Counted from the stretch's first letter, positions 40,749-52,728 are shown. The stretch: 64,000 bases of DNA from VRUE01 sp963702575 (GCA_963702575.1 CAVPCU010000002.1:186001-250000), one strand, 5' to 3'. Notes: generated by a model from the sequence alone, not told the origin. Program-made: numbers and translations.

Positions 40749-42455
40749 GTGGCATTCGAAGATCTGTATGCAGCCCTCAATACGAACCGGGAGGCGATAG
40801 ATCTCAGGGAGCGGGAAGGGATTCCGCATGAGCCCGATGAGGTCGTTTATCGCCTCGGCTACTCCTCTGTGCCAATTGCCGGCATGCCAGATGAATGCCG
40901 AATTGGCCGGGTTGCGATTTTCCGCACCCTGGGACCAGTCTTCACTCAACACACCCTGCTCAGGCAACGTCACGGCTATCCCATTGTCTTCGACAAGGCG
41001 ATGTCGCTCAACGTCGAGGTCGGGCGGAACGAGGTGTTGACCATCTGCCAAATTCGAGAACCGGCGCCCTCGGACGCGGCTGCCTCGTTTTCTGCCTGGC
41101 GGGAGGAGGCAAGCTCGGCTCTTGGCATCGTTGCGGCGATGCTCGACGAGAGGGTAGCTGTTGACGAGCGTTTCGAGGACGCGATCGCCATGAAGAAAGG
41201 GCAGCCATTATCCTCCGCTGATGCTCGAACCCGTTTACGCACCTTCTTGCCGTTTGACGTAACGGACGAGGAGCGGAAGGCTCTGCGAGAGTTCGCCGAG
41301 CTGCAAACTGCCGAGTTGACGCCGCTAGCAGAGGCTGCGCGATGGTATTTACGGGGGGCCCAAGAAGGACCGGCGGCGGACGCGATTGTGTATTTCTGGA
41401 TCGCCATCGAGGCCCTTACGCCTCATAGGACCACCTCTCCGAAAACGGTCGAGGCAATGCTTGTGAGTGCCGGCTTCGACCCTGACACTTTCGGAGAGCC
41501 CAATCTTGGTCGCCTTGCCGGCCTAAGGGCCGACATCGTGCACAGCGGCTCACGAAATCACCCGTTGATCGAAACCGGCTACTACCGCCTCGAGACGGTC
41601 GTTCGCGTGCTGATCCGTGCTGCCGCGGGCATTTCATCAAGCTGGACCCCAGTGCTCACCGCGGCTGTATTCGGCGATAGGGCGGACGAAGTTCGACAGT
41701 CCCAGATCGAACGCAAGACTGTTTGGCATGACGGTGGACTTCCACCGCCGGGAGAACCGGAGGCCGCTGGCTTCGAATGGGATCGAGTTCAAGCTCGGAT
41801 GGCTCCAGGCCTTCCGCCGATGCAGGTGTCATACAGCGGCGAGTTGCAACCCGGGTGGCGCGAGAGGATCGGTCACTGGCTTGCACGAGCGGCAGAGTTC
41901 CTTGAGATCGACTTCGAGCCGATCCAGATCGATGTGACCAGTAGTCCAAGTGTGGTCCCAGCCCATGTCCAGATGGCTGCCAGTAGGGAGGGAATCCTCA
42001 TTCGACCTGACCTCCTATGCCTCCCCGATCCCCTCCGGGAGGTGAACCTCGCACGCCACATTCAGGAAGGACTGGCCCAGGTTGCAGTCATGCGCCTCGG
42101 AATCGCCAGTATCGGCTTTGGAACCACCCTCATTGCTGCAGGGGGTAGCTGGGCGATGTTTCGAGCCTTCTACGGCCCGGACGGTCCTTTCGCTGGAGAT
42201 GACTTGAAGATGAAGGAGATTGGCGCAAACGATCTCAACGGGATAGGAATGGCCTTGGGTGCCGCTACGGCTGGAAGTTCGGTAGCTGTACGGGCGCTTG
42301 CCAATGCGGCCCCAGACGATGAATCCGAGTTCGGTCAGCTGATTGCAACCCTCCTTTCAGAGTGGATGGGACTCGAAACGTTTTCTCAAATCCTGGCCGG
42401 CATCGAGACGGTTGCTGGCGAGTTCAAGAGCCAGTCCGACGAGTTCCCATCCTAG
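40749..42455 (+). CDS. ApeA-like HEPN-domain protein
   Basis: 568 residues. The GTG at 40749 is preferred (TACCTT seven bases upstream); a TTG at 40740 is possible. Residues ~130-300 carry a HEPN-like helical domain: DAIVYFWIAIEALTPHRTT then LRADIVHSGSRNHPLIETGYYRLETVVRVLIRAA, with the R-x4-H signature RADIVH. The N-terminal part is beta-rich and the C-terminal part (residues ~370-568) is unfamiliar, with a hydrophobic IASIGFGTTLIAAGGSWAMF. ApeA-like HEPN proteins include antiphage and RNase effectors. Its place next to an HTH-MNT/HEPN pair and Phd/VapC suggests a defence or toxin island. Confidence 0.6.
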   Translation: MAFEDLYAALNTNREAIDLREREGIPHEPDEVVYRLGYSSVPIAGMPDECRIGRVAIFRTLGPVFTQHTLLRQRHGYPIVFDKAMSLNVEVGRNEVLTICQIREPAPSDAAASFSAWREEASSALGIVAAMLDERVAVDERFEDAIAMKKGQPLSSADARTRLRTFLPFDVTDEERKALREFAELQTAELTPLAEAARWYLRGAQEGPAADAIVYFWIAIEALTPHRTTSPKTVEAMLVSAGFDPDTFGEPNLGRLAGLRADIVHSGSRNHPLIETGYYRLETVVRVLIRAAAGISSSWTPVLTAAVFGDRADEVRQSQIERKTVWHDGGLPPPGEPEAAGFEWDRVQARMAPGLPPMQVSYSGELQPGWRERIGHWLARAAEFLEIDFEPIQIDVTSSPSVVPAHVQMAASREGILIRPDLLCLPDPLREVNLARHIQEGLAQVAVMRLGIASIGFGTTLIAAGGSWAMFRAFYGPDGPFAGDDLKMKEIGANDLNGIGMALGAATAGSSVAVRALANAAPDDESEFGQLIATLLSEWMGLETFSQILAGIETVAGEFKSQSDEFPS

Positions 42456-42472
42456 TCGCCTAAGATCGGCCG

Positions 42473-42898
42473 GTGGAGCTTGGGGGAGACACCAAGGCCG
42501 TGCTCCTCGCCGCGGCGGCGATGTTCCTGCTCGCGCTGCTGCTCGGGGTCTGGAAGTACCGTCAGATGAGCGAGTCGACGGACGGGCTGGCTCATCCCTA
42601 TGTCGACACCGCCCACCGGGCGGCGCTGCTCTACAGCTTCGCGTTGCTGCTGGTGGCGACGTTCGTCCAGCTGAGCGCCTGGGGGACCGCCGTCAACGCG
42701 ATCGCCGCCGGGGCGATGGCCTTCTACTTCTTCGCCGCCGTGGCCGGCTACGCCGTGCACGGCTGGCGGCGCGACACCGACAACCAGTTTCGCGACCCGG
42801 TGGCCGGCACGCACGCCTTCATGCTCGCGCTGATCGTCGCCGAGATCGGCGGCTGGCTCGTCCTCGTCGCCGGCTTCGTCGACGGCCAGATCCTCTGA
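42473..42898 (+). CDS. four-helix membrane protein, 141 aa
   Basis: GTG start with TAAGAT exactly six bases upstream, a leaderless arrangement. Four hydrophobic segments: AVLLAAAAMFLLALLLGVWKY, AALLYSFALLLVATFVQLSAW, VNAIAAGAMAFYFFAAVAGYAV, HAFMLALIVAEIGGWLVLVAGFV. Short polar loops (RQMSESTDGLAHPYVDTAHR; HGWRRDTDNQFRDPVAGT). No family recognised with certainty; uncharacterised actinobacterial membrane proteins of this size are common. Confidence 0.7.
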   Translation: MELGGDTKAVLLAAAAMFLLALLLGVWKYRQMSESTDGLAHPYVDTAHRAALLYSFALLLVATFVQLSAWGTAVNAIAAGAMAFYFFAAVAGYAVHGWRRDTDNQFRDPVAGTHAFMLALIVAEIGGWLVLVAGFVDGQIL

Positions 42899-42928
42899 GG
42901 GTCACCCGACAAGAGCCCCAAAGCCAAG

Positions 42929-42944
42929 TGCTACGCTTGTAGCA
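42929..42944. promoter_or_regulatory. operator-like palindrome TGCTAC-GCTT-GTAGCA before phd
   Basis: Perfect six-base arms with a four-base centre, two bases before the antitoxin ATG. Phd/YefM antitoxins bind such short palindromes at their own promoter. The position would block transcription or initiation. Confidence 0.65.
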
Positions 42945-42946
42945 TC

Positions 42947-43213
42947 ATGGTAGAAGTCGCGACCAGAGAGCTTAGAAACGACACCGCAGGCGTCCTGCGG
43001 CGCGTCGAGAGCGGCGAGACCGTCGTGATCACCGTTCGGGGCAGGCCGGTCGCGGATTTGGTGCCGCACCGGACCGACCAGCCTCGGTGGATGCCGCGCG
43101 ACGAGCTCATCGAGCTCCTGAAGACGCATTCCGCCGACCCCGGTCTGCGCGACGACCTGGAGCGCATCGCGGGCGAAACGACGGACGAAGACGGTCTCGA
43201 TCGGCTGTGGTGA
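42947..43213 (+). CDS. Phd/YefM-family antitoxin
   Basis: 88 residues. MVEVATRELRNDTAGVLRRVESGETVVITVRGRPVADLVPH is the classic Phd N-terminal DNA-binding fold. The C-terminal part (MPRDELIELLKTHSADPGLRDDLERIAGETTDEDGLDRLW) is acidic and would wrap the toxin. The stop overlaps the toxin GTG in GTGA. Confidence 0.92.
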   Translation: MVEVATRELRNDTAGVLRRVESGETVVITVRGRPVADLVPHRTDQPRWMPRDELIELLKTHSADPGLRDDLERIAGETTDEDGLDRLW

Positions 43214-43620
43214 GCAGCGGGAAAGACCCACGAGGGCTCCTCGACACCTCGGTCCTCATCGCCATCGAGAGCGGCAGGCCGCTGCGTGCAGATGCGATTC
43301 CCCAGACGACTGCGATCTCAATGGTGACCAAGGCGGAGCTGCGGGTGGGCATCTTCGCTGCAAAGGACATCGAGACCCGCGACCGGCGGCTGATGACCTT
43401 CGAGCTGGCGAATCGCATCGTCGCGCTCCCTGTCGACGAGGCCGTATCGCGCGCCTGGGCGCAGATGCGAGCCTACGTGCGAGCTTCCGGCAGGAAGGTC
43501 AGGATCAACGACATATGGATCGCCGCGACCGCGGCGGCCCACGAAATGCCGGTGGTTACTCAGGACACCGACTTCGACGCCCTGAACGGGGTCGCCGGCC
43601 TGACCGTGATCCCGGTCTGA
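43210..43620 (+). CDS. VapC-type PIN-domain toxin
   Basis: 136 residues from the GTG at 43210. PIN acidic residues: Asp in LLDTSVLIAIESGR, Glu in VTKAELRVGI, Asp in INDIWIAATAAAH and Asp in VVTQDTDFDAL. PIN toxins cut RNA, often tRNA. Cognate of the Phd antitoxin upstream. Ends 28 bases before the convergent purB stop. Confidence 0.92.
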   Translation: MSSGKDPRGLLDTSVLIAIESGRPLRADAIPQTTAISMVTKAELRVGIFAAKDIETRDRRLMTFELANRIVALPVDEAVSRAWAQMRAYVRASGRKVRINDIWIAATAAAHEMPVVTQDTDFDALNGVAGLTVIPV

Positions 43621-43648
43621 GCCGAACCCGGGCAGCCGCGCGGCCGAT

Positions 43649-44933
43649 CTAAGCGCGCAGGGCTTCGAGGCGCTCGAAGATCGCCGGGACGTGGGTCAGG
43701 TAGGCGCCGTAGTCGAAGACGGCGTCGAGGTCCAGCTCGGGAGCGGCCTCGGCTAGGAGGTCGCGGTAGTGGGTCCCCGTGTCCCAGGCGCGCTGGGCGT
43801 TCTCCTGGACGACGCGGTAGGCGTCGTCGCGGGTCATGCCGGACTCGACCAGGGCGGTGAGGGCGCGCTGGCTGAAGAGGGCGCCGTGGGTCAGCTCGAG
43901 GTTCTCGCGCATCCGCTCGGCGCGAATCGTCATCTCCGCCGCGACCCCGGTGGCCAGCGCCTGCATGTAGTCGAGGCCGATCGTCGCGTCGGGCAGGATC
44001 ACCCGCTCGGCGCCGGAGTGGGAGATGTCGCGCTCGTGCCAGAGGGCGACGTTCTCGAGGCCGGTCTGGGCGTAGCCGCGCAGCACCCGGGCGAGGCCGG
44101 TGATCCGCTCGGTGCGGATCGGGTTGCGCTTGTGCGGCATCGCCGAGGAGCCCTTCTGGCCGGCGCCGAAGGGCTCCTCGACCTCGCGCACCTCGGTGCG
44201 CTGCAGGTTGCGGACCTCGGTCGCGAACCGCTCTAGGCCGGCGCCGGCGATCGCGATCGCCGAGGTCAGCACGGCGTGGCGGTCGCGCGGCACGACCTGG
44301 GTGGCGACGTCCTCGCGGCGCAGCCCGAGCCTCTCCATCACCCGCGCCTCGACCGCCGGCGGCACCGAGGCGTAGGTGCCGACCGCGCCGGAGAGCTTGC
44401 CGAAGCGCAGCTGCTCGAAGGCCTCGGCGAGGCGGGCGAGGTTGCGGTCGGCCTCGAAGGCGAAGCCGGCGAGGCGCAGGCCGAAGGTGGTCGGCTCGGC
44501 GTGGACGCCGTGGGTGCGGCCGACGCAGAGGGTGTCGCGCTGCTCCAGCGCTCGCTCGACCAGCGCGTCGCGGTAGGCGCGCGCGCCGGCGACGACGATC
44601 TCGCCGGCCTGGCGGAGCTGCAGCGCCAGCGCGGTGTCGAGCACGTCGGAGGAGGTGAGGCCGTAGTGGACCCAGCGGCCGTGCTCGCCGAGCGAGCCGG
44701 CGACGACGTCGACGAAGGCGGCGACGTCGTGGTCGGTGACCCGCTCGCGCTCGGCGACCGCCTCGACCGTGAAGGCGGCGTTCGCCCGCGCATGCCTCTG
44801 CCGCCTCCGCGGGGACCGCCCCCTCAGCCGCCCAGGCCTCGGTCGCGGCCAGCTCGACCTCGAGCCAGCATTCGAGCTTGCGCTGCTGCGACCAGACCTG
44901 GCCGATCTCGGGACGCGTGTATCGCGGGATCAC
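43649..44933 (-). CDS. purB: adenylosuccinate lyase (one frameshift)
   Basis: ~428 residues. Acts twice in purine synthesis (SAICAR to AICAR, adenylosuccinate to AMP). N-terminus IPRYTRPEIGQVWSQQRKLECWLEVELAATEAWAAEGAVPAEAAEA; one extra base near 44793 (again making GCATGC) shifts the frame, and removing it gives AARANAAFTVEAVAERERVTDHDVAAFVD. Then HYGLTSSDVLDTALALQL, TLCVGRTHGVHAEPTTFG, and the signature SSAMPHKRNPIRTERI. GTG 44933 is the start at the conserved N-terminus. purE starts just upstream. Confidence 0.93.
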
Positions 44934-44950
44934 GTGCGGATTATCCGCTC

Positions 44951-45451
44951 TCACGCATTGATGATGCGCACCGCCAGCAGGCCGGCGTTCTTCGCGCCGT
45001 CGATGGCGACGCAGGCGACCGGCACGCCGGGCGGCATCTGCACCGCCGAGAGCAGCGCGTCGAGCCCGCCGAGGCTCTTGCCGAGGATCGGCACGCCGAT
45101 CACCGGCAGGTCGGTGTGGGCGGCGGCGACGCCGGGCAGCGCCGCCGACATCCCGGCGCCGGCGATGATCGCCCGCAGCCCCCGCATGCGCGCGCTGTGG
45201 CAGTACTCGCGGACCAGCTCGGGGTCGCGGTGGGCGCTCATCACCCGCACCTCGTAGCTGACGCCCGCCTCGTGCAGGGCCGCTCCGGCCGGCTGCATCT
45301 TCGGCTTGTCGTTCTTCGAGCCCATGATGATCCCGACCAGGGGCTCGTCGACCTGGATCTCCTCGAACGCCTCCTCGACCGCGGGCATCGTGGTCGCTTG
45401 GGTGGCCCCGCTCGAACCGCTCGGCTGGGGCTCCTCTGAGATCTCGCTCAT
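44951..45451 (-). CDS. purE: N5-carboxyaminoimidazole ribonucleotide mutase
   Basis: 166 residues. Core VGIIMGSKNDKPKMQPAGAALHEAGVSYEVRVMSAHRDPELVREYC, IIAGAGMSAALPGVAAAHTDLPVIGVPI. The family's usual SDxxxM is SKNDKPKM here. An N-terminal extension of ~37 acidic, Ser/Gln-rich residues precedes the core; the ATG at 45451 has a GGAAGGG RBS, so the extension looks real. A mutase of this class normally needs PurK, which is not in the window. Confidence 0.93.
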   Translation of the reverse strand: MSEISEEPQPSGSSGATQATTMPAVEEAFEEIQVDEPLVGIIMGSKNDKPKMQPAGAALHEAGVSYEVRVMSAHRDPELVREYCHSARMRGLRAIIAGAGMSAALPGVAAAHTDLPVIGVPILGKSLGGLDALLSAVQMPPGVPVACVAIDGAKNAGLLAVRIINA

Positions 45452-45476
45452 CCCTTCCTCTCTCAACCGTCGTCGA

Positions 45477-46755
45477 TCAACTGGGCACCCGCTCGACCGC
45501 GCGGGCGGCGATGTCGGTGCGGATCTGCATTCCCTCGAAGGAGATCCTGCCGGCTGCATCGTATGCGCGCTCGCGCGCCTCGGCCGGGGTCGCGCCGAGC
45601 GCGGTGACGTTGAGCACGCGGCCGCCGGCGGTGACGATCTCGCCGTCCCGCTCGGCCGTGCCGGCGTGGGTCACCTCGGCCAGCTCCGCCGCCGCCTCGA
45701 GCCCGCGGATCGCGTCGCCCTTCGAGGAGGACTCGGGGTAGCCGGCCGAGGCCAGCACCAGGGTCACCGCCCACTCCTCGCCGAACTCGGCCTCGACCCC
45801 CGCCAGGCCGCCCGGCTCGCGCGCGGCCAGGCAGAGGTCGATCAGGTCGGTGCGCAGCCGCGGCAGCACCGCCTGGGTCTCCGGGTCGCCGAAGCGGACG
45901 TTGAACTCGAGCACCTTCGGCGCCCTCGCCGCCGACCATCAGCCCGGCGTAGAGGACGCCGTGGAAGGGCGCGCCGCGCCGCGCCATCGCCGCGACCACC
46001 GGCCGGTGGACCGCGTCGACGATCTCCTCGACCTCGGCCGCGCCGAAGCCGGGCACCGGCGAGTAGCTGCCCATGCCGCCGGTGTTCGGCCCCTCGTCGC
46101 CGTCGAAGATCCGCTTGTAGTCCTGGGCCGGCGCCAGCGGCACCACGTTCTCGCCGTCGCAGAGCGCCAGCAGCGAGAGCTCCTCGCCCTCGAGGAACTC
46201 CTCCAGCACCACGGTCACATCGGCGCCGAAGCGCCGCTCGGTGAAGAAGACGTCGAGCGCCGCGCGGGCCTCGGCCTCGCTCGCGCAGATCAGCACCCCC
46301 TTGCCGGCGGCGAGCCCGTCGGCCTTGAGCACCGTCGGGTAGGTCGCGCCGGCGAGGGCTGCAAGCGCCTCCTCGCGGCTGCGCAGCAGCGCGTGCGAGG
46401 CGGTCGGCACGCCGGCCTCCTTCATCAGCTCCTTGGCGAAGGCCTTCGATCCCTCCAGCTCGGCCGCGGCGGCGCTCGGCCCGAAGGCGGGAACGCCCGC
46501 GGCCTCGAGCGCGTCGACGAGGCCGGCGACCAGCGGCGCCTCCGGGCCGACCACGACGAGGTCGACGGCCCGTTCGCGCGCCGCGGCGACGATCGCCTCG
46601 ACGTCCTCGGCGCCGACCTCCGCCAGGCACTCGGCGTCGGCGGCGATGCCGGCGTTGCCGGGCGCGCAGAGCAGCTCCGGCTGGCGCGGCGAGCGCGCCA
46701 GCGCCCGCACGATCGCGTGCTCGCGCCCGCCGCCCCCTACGACAAGGATCTTCAA
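45477..46755 (-). CDS. purD: phosphoribosylamine-glycine ligase (one frameshift)
   Basis: ~425 residues, second step of purine synthesis. Starts MKILVVGGGGREHAIVRALARSP; PEAPLVAGLVDALEAAGVPAFGPS, KAFAKELMKEAGVPTA, VLKADGLAAGKGVLIC, DGDEGPNTGGMGSYSPVPGF are the ATP-grasp landmarks. One extra G near 45926 interrupts VGGEGPKVLEFNVRFGDPETQAVLPRL; on either side the sequence is intact to RAVERVPS. Ends 25 bases before purE. Confidence 0.93.
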
Positions 46756-46758
46756 GCG

Positions 46759-47040
46759 CTAGAGGGAGTCCGACAGCTCGGCGGCCGGCATCGCGGTCAG
46801 CGTCTGGCTGGTCATCGTCCCGCGCGAGCCGAGCTCGACCGAGACCTTGGCCATCGTCTTCTCGTCGGGCGCTTCGACGATCGTGACGAAGTCGTACTGG
46901 CCCAGGGTCGCGTACTGCTGCAGCACCTTGGCGCCGATCTGCTCGACCTCCTTGTTCACCTCGGCCACCCGGCCCGGGTTGTTCTTCAAGGTGCGCACAC
47001 CCTCGGAAGTCAGATTCGTGAGCATCACATAGATGGGCAT
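46759..47040 (-). CDS. GYD-domain protein
   Basis: 93 residues, MPIYVMLTNLTSEGVRTLKNNPGRVAEVNKEVEQIGAKVLQQYATLGQYDFVTIVEAPDEKTMAKVSVELGSRGTM. The GQYDFV core marks the GYD (dimeric ferredoxin-like) family, whose members have no agreed role. The ATG at 47040 has GGAG eight bases upstream. It opens the purD-purE-purB run, three bases before purD, so it may be tied to purine flux. A CTCAAG-N8-CTTGAG inverted repeat (47051-47070) just upstream could be its operator. Confidence 0.88.
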   Translation of the reverse strand: MPIYVMLTNLTSEGVRTLKNNPGRVAEVNKEVEQIGAKVLQQYATLGQYDFVTIVEAPDEKTMAKVSVELGSRGTMTSQTLTAMPAAELSDSL

Positions 47041-47097
47041 CTCAGCTCCTCTCAAGCAGGGGGACTTGAGCGTACGTTAATTCAGGTGGATGGAGAA

Positions 47098-47175
47098 GGG
47101 GGACCGGGAGGCATCCCCGGGAACTTGTGAGCGAGCGAAGCGAGCGGGTTCCAGGGGATGCCTCCCGGTCCCCCC
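47098..47175. terminator. 78-base hairpin after the lytic transglycosylase gene
   Basis: A 21-base perfect arm (47098-47118) pairs with 47154-47174; after one mismatch the stem continues with GGAAC/GTTCC. The loop holds a GAGCGAGCGAAGCGAGCG-like repeat. The transglycosylase TAG lies at the right arm. It probably ends transcription before the GYD-purD operon, but the length and extra symmetry suggest a mobile palindrome type. Confidence 0.65.
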
Positions 47176-48838
47176 TAAACCCCAAGCGTCTGCAGCAAGG
47201 AGAACATCTCGAGCCCCCCTGCGTCACCTTGCCCTCGAAGTATTCCGCGTGGCTGAGCGGCACCCCGGAGCTGTCGGCGAGGCCGGTCTCGATCGAGCCG
47301 CCGGGCCGGAAGGTCGCGATCTCCTGGCCAGCTTCGACCACCTGGCCCGGCTTCACGGTCGCGTCGACGCCCTCGTAGACGAAGATCGACTGGCCTTTGA
47401 GCGGGCCGTCGAGGAGCTGGTAGAGGACGCCGCCGCCTTCGGGCCAGCCGGGGGCGTCGGCCTGCAGCACCAGCGCCTTGCCGAGCGCGACGATCGGGCC
47501 GCTGCCGGTGAAGTCGACGCCCTGGTCGATCCGGCCGGTGACCAGTTCGCCGCTGAGGGCGAAGGGGTTGACGTACTTGCCGGCGGCGCCCGGGAGGGCC
47601 ACCGACCAGTCGATGTAGTGCGCCTGGCAGGCGCCCTGCAGCCGTTCGGCTTCGCCGAGCACGGCCTGCTCGTACCAGGCCGCCTGGTTGTGGGCGAAGA
47701 CGCCGGCCCGGAGGCTGCCGTGCGACCAGATCAGCCGCGCCAGCGTCGCCGCCGAGTCGGCCGGGTCGGCGTGGCGGATGCGGCCGTCTTCGTCGCCGTC
47801 GACCGCGTAGCGCTTCCACTCGCTCGGTTCGAGCCCGAGCGGGCCGGCGTGGTTGAGCTCGGACTTGGTCATGCCCCGGCCGAAGTTCGACTCCAGCCGG
47901 GCGATTGCGGCCAGCGCCCAGACGCCGCGGGGGCCGAGGTCGTAGCGCGCGGCGGCGCTCTCGAAGGCGCCCAGGTATTCGGCGGGGACCTGGTGGCGCG
48001 TGCGCTTCGCCGGGCGGCAGCTCAGCACCTGCAGGCGTGGCGCCGCCATCAGCACGCCGGCGCTGCCGCCGAGCTGCGGCGCGTAGCAGTTGGCGTTGGC
48101 GAGGACCTCGGCGACGTACCAGTCGGCATGGTTGTAGGCGTAGATCGCGCCGTAGGTGTCGGCGGGCATGCCCGCCGCGCGCAGGTAGCTGGCGGCGGCG
48201 AAGATCGCGTCTTCGGGGTTGTAGGGGTCCTTCACCCCGTCGCCGTTGGCGTCGACGCCGTACGTTTCCCAGGTCGAGGGCATGAACTGCATCCACCCGA
48301 TCGCCCCGGCGGAGGAGACGTTGAGGTTGGTGCCGAAGGCCGTCTCGACCTCGTTGATCCCGGCCAGCACGGCAGGGCCCTGCGGCCCGAGGCCGTAGAC
48401 GGTCGAGGCCCGCTGGTACATCGGGATCAGCACCGGCGGCACCCCGGCGGCGGCGCAGCTCGAGCCCGGGATCGTGGGGATGGCGAAGGTCTGGGCGGGC
48501 GGCAGGAGCGGGCTCGAGGTGGCCGGCTTGGCCGGGGCCTGCGCCGTTTCGCTCTGCTTCTTGGCGCTGGTCCCGCCGGTCGGCTGCGGCTTGGCCGCTT
48601 CGCTCGCCGGCGCCGGCGGGGCCGCGATCGTGGCGCCACGCTGCACGCCGGCGCTGACCGGGGCCGGGTTGGCGGTCGTGCTCGCCGGAGGCGCAGTCGG
48701 CGAGCCGGTTGCGGCCGGCGATTCGGTCGCGGTCGGGGTGGAGAAGGCGGGCGGCGGCGCTTCCGCGGCCGAGGCGCTGGTGGCGCTCAGCGCCGCGCCG
48801 ATCGCCGCCACGGCGAGGGTGTTGCGCAGCCGCCCCAT
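47175..48838 (-). CDS. secreted lytic transglycosylase with M23-like C-terminal domain (one frameshift)
   Basis: ~554 residues. Signal peptide MGRLRNTLAVAAIGAALSATSASA; a Pro/Ala/Thr-rich linker; an MltB/SLT_2-type domain (GPAVLAGINEVETAFGTNLNVSSAGAIGWMQFMPSTWETYGVD...NHADWYVAEV); a second, SLT-like domain (GVWALAAIARLESNFGRGMTKSELNHAGPLGLEPSEW); and a C-terminal lysostaphin-like fold (GRIDQGVDFTGSGPIVALG...SHAEYFEGKVTQGG) in which the usual H-x3-D zinc site is not kept. One G is missing from a G-run near 47216; restored, it ends LEMFSLLQTLGV. The first domain is a paralogue of the ICE-borne VirB1-like protein. The ATG overlaps the previous stop (TGATG). Confidence 0.82.
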
Positions 48839-49767
48839 CAGCCGAGGATCTCGGAGACCTTCCAGGCTCCCGGTCTTGTCGGGGTGCATCGTGATCCGCA
48901 GCTCGCTGGTCAGGCCGACCCGCAGCAGCGAGACGCTGACCGTGTAGTCCCGGCCGTGGCGTGGCCCGGGGACCAGGTTGACGACCTTGGCCTTGGGGAC
49001 CTCGGTGCCCTGCGGCAGGCGGGGAGGCCGTTCGGCCAGCGCTTCGGCGAGCTGTTCGGTGGCGGTTTCGCCGAAGACGGCCTTCGCCCGGGCGGGCCGC
49101 TTGCCGACCTCGTAGAAGACGAAGGCGTCGGCGAAGCGCCGCGCCACCTTCATCGCCTGCGGGCCGGCCGGCACCGGCTTCGCGCTCGAGGCGGTTGCGC
49201 CAGCCCCTTCGGGGGTCACTGCGCCGGCGCCCGTTTCGGTGTCCGCCGCGCCAGAGGCTTCTGCTTCGCCGCTCGCTTCGGCCGTGGTCGCGCCACCGCC
49301 GGCCGCTTCCCCTGACCCGTCGGTGGAGTCCTTGCCGACACCGACGCCCTTGCCGACGGCGAAGGTCGGCGGCACGCCCTGCAGGGCCGCGTTGCGGCGA
49401 TCCGTCGGCGGGCGAGCTCGGCGGGGGGAGCGACGGCGACGCGTCGGCTCGGCGCGCGTTCGACCGATTCCGCCCCGTTGCCTTCGGAGAGGAGCGCGCC
49501 TGCGGCGACCGCGGCGACGGCGACGGCGACGAGCGCTCCGGCGCCGGCGACGCGCGCCGAGGGCCCCAGGCCGGCGGTCCGCTCGCGCAGCGGCCAGAGG
49601 GCCCGGCGCTCGACCGTCCAGGCGAGGCGCTCGAAGGGCCAGGCGAGGCGCTCGAAGGGCCAGGCGAGGCGCTCGAGCCGCCGCCGCGGCCGCTCGGCGA
49701 AGCCACGCGCGAAGCGCGCGCCGCGGCCGCCGCTCGGCCGTGCGTTGATTTGCCGTCGTCTCAACAT
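48838..49767 (-). CDS. membrane-anchored exported protein with heptad-like repeats (frameshifted)
   Basis: ~309 residues. The basic cytoplasmic N-terminus carries RLERLAWPFERLAWPFERLAWTVE, encoded by three near-identical 21-base repeats (~49620-49680). One membrane helix follows (VAGAGALVAVAVAAVAAGALL), then a Gly/Ala/Glu-rich spacer and an exported domain (KVARRFADAFVFYEVGKRPARAKAVFGETATEQLAEAL...GRDYTVSVSLLRVGLTSELRITMHPDKTGS). Two single-base shifts occur, near 49390-49420 and near 48868; removing the second gives WKVSEILG and a stop overlapping the next ATG. Probably co-expressed with the transglycosylase; the role is unknown. Confidence 0.6.
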
Positions 49768-49845
49768 CTGTACGAGCCCATACAAGCTTACGTCGGAATC
49801 TGCGCCTTGTTCCTAAAGCGCGATTCAAGGATTGCGAATTCCCGG

Positions 49846-52428
<2,583 letters not shown>

Positions 52429-52439
<11 letters not shown>

Positions 52440-52728
52440 CCTCGGCCTCCCTCTCCAGCTCCTCGACCCGCCGCTCGAGCGCGAGCACCCTCTCGACCCC
52501 GGCCAGGTTGAGCCCTTCGGCGGTCAGCTGCTGGATTCTCCGCAGCAGCTCGACGTCGCGCTGAGAATAGAGGCGGGTGTTCTTCGGCGAGCGCTGCGGC
52601 TCGATCAGCCCGCGCGTCTCGTACATGCGCAGCGTCTGCGGGTGCATGTGGGCGAGCTCGGCGGCGACCGAGATCATGAACACGCCGCGCTCGGCGTCGA
52701 CCGAGATTTCGACCCGTTCACGCCGCAT
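52429..52728 (-). CDS. hspR: HspR-type MerR heat-shock repressor
   Basis: 99 residues from the ATG at 52728 (a GTG at 52764 is possible). GVFMISVAAELAHMHPQTLRMYETRGLIEPQRSPKNTRLYSQRDVELLRRIQQLTAEGLNLAGVERVLALERRVEELERE is the MerR-like winged helix plus coiled coil of HspR, which represses dnaK and clpB and uses DnaK as co-repressor. Its place between dnaJ and clpB is the standard actinobacterial order. I did not find a clear HAIR operator (CTTGAGT-N7-ACTCAAG) upstream of dnaK. Confidence 0.93.

Noticed and set aside
47090..49315. 741-codon plus-strand frame opposite the transglycosylase
   Set aside because: Arg/Gly/Asp-rich shadow without domains; the opposite strand encodes clear SLT domains.
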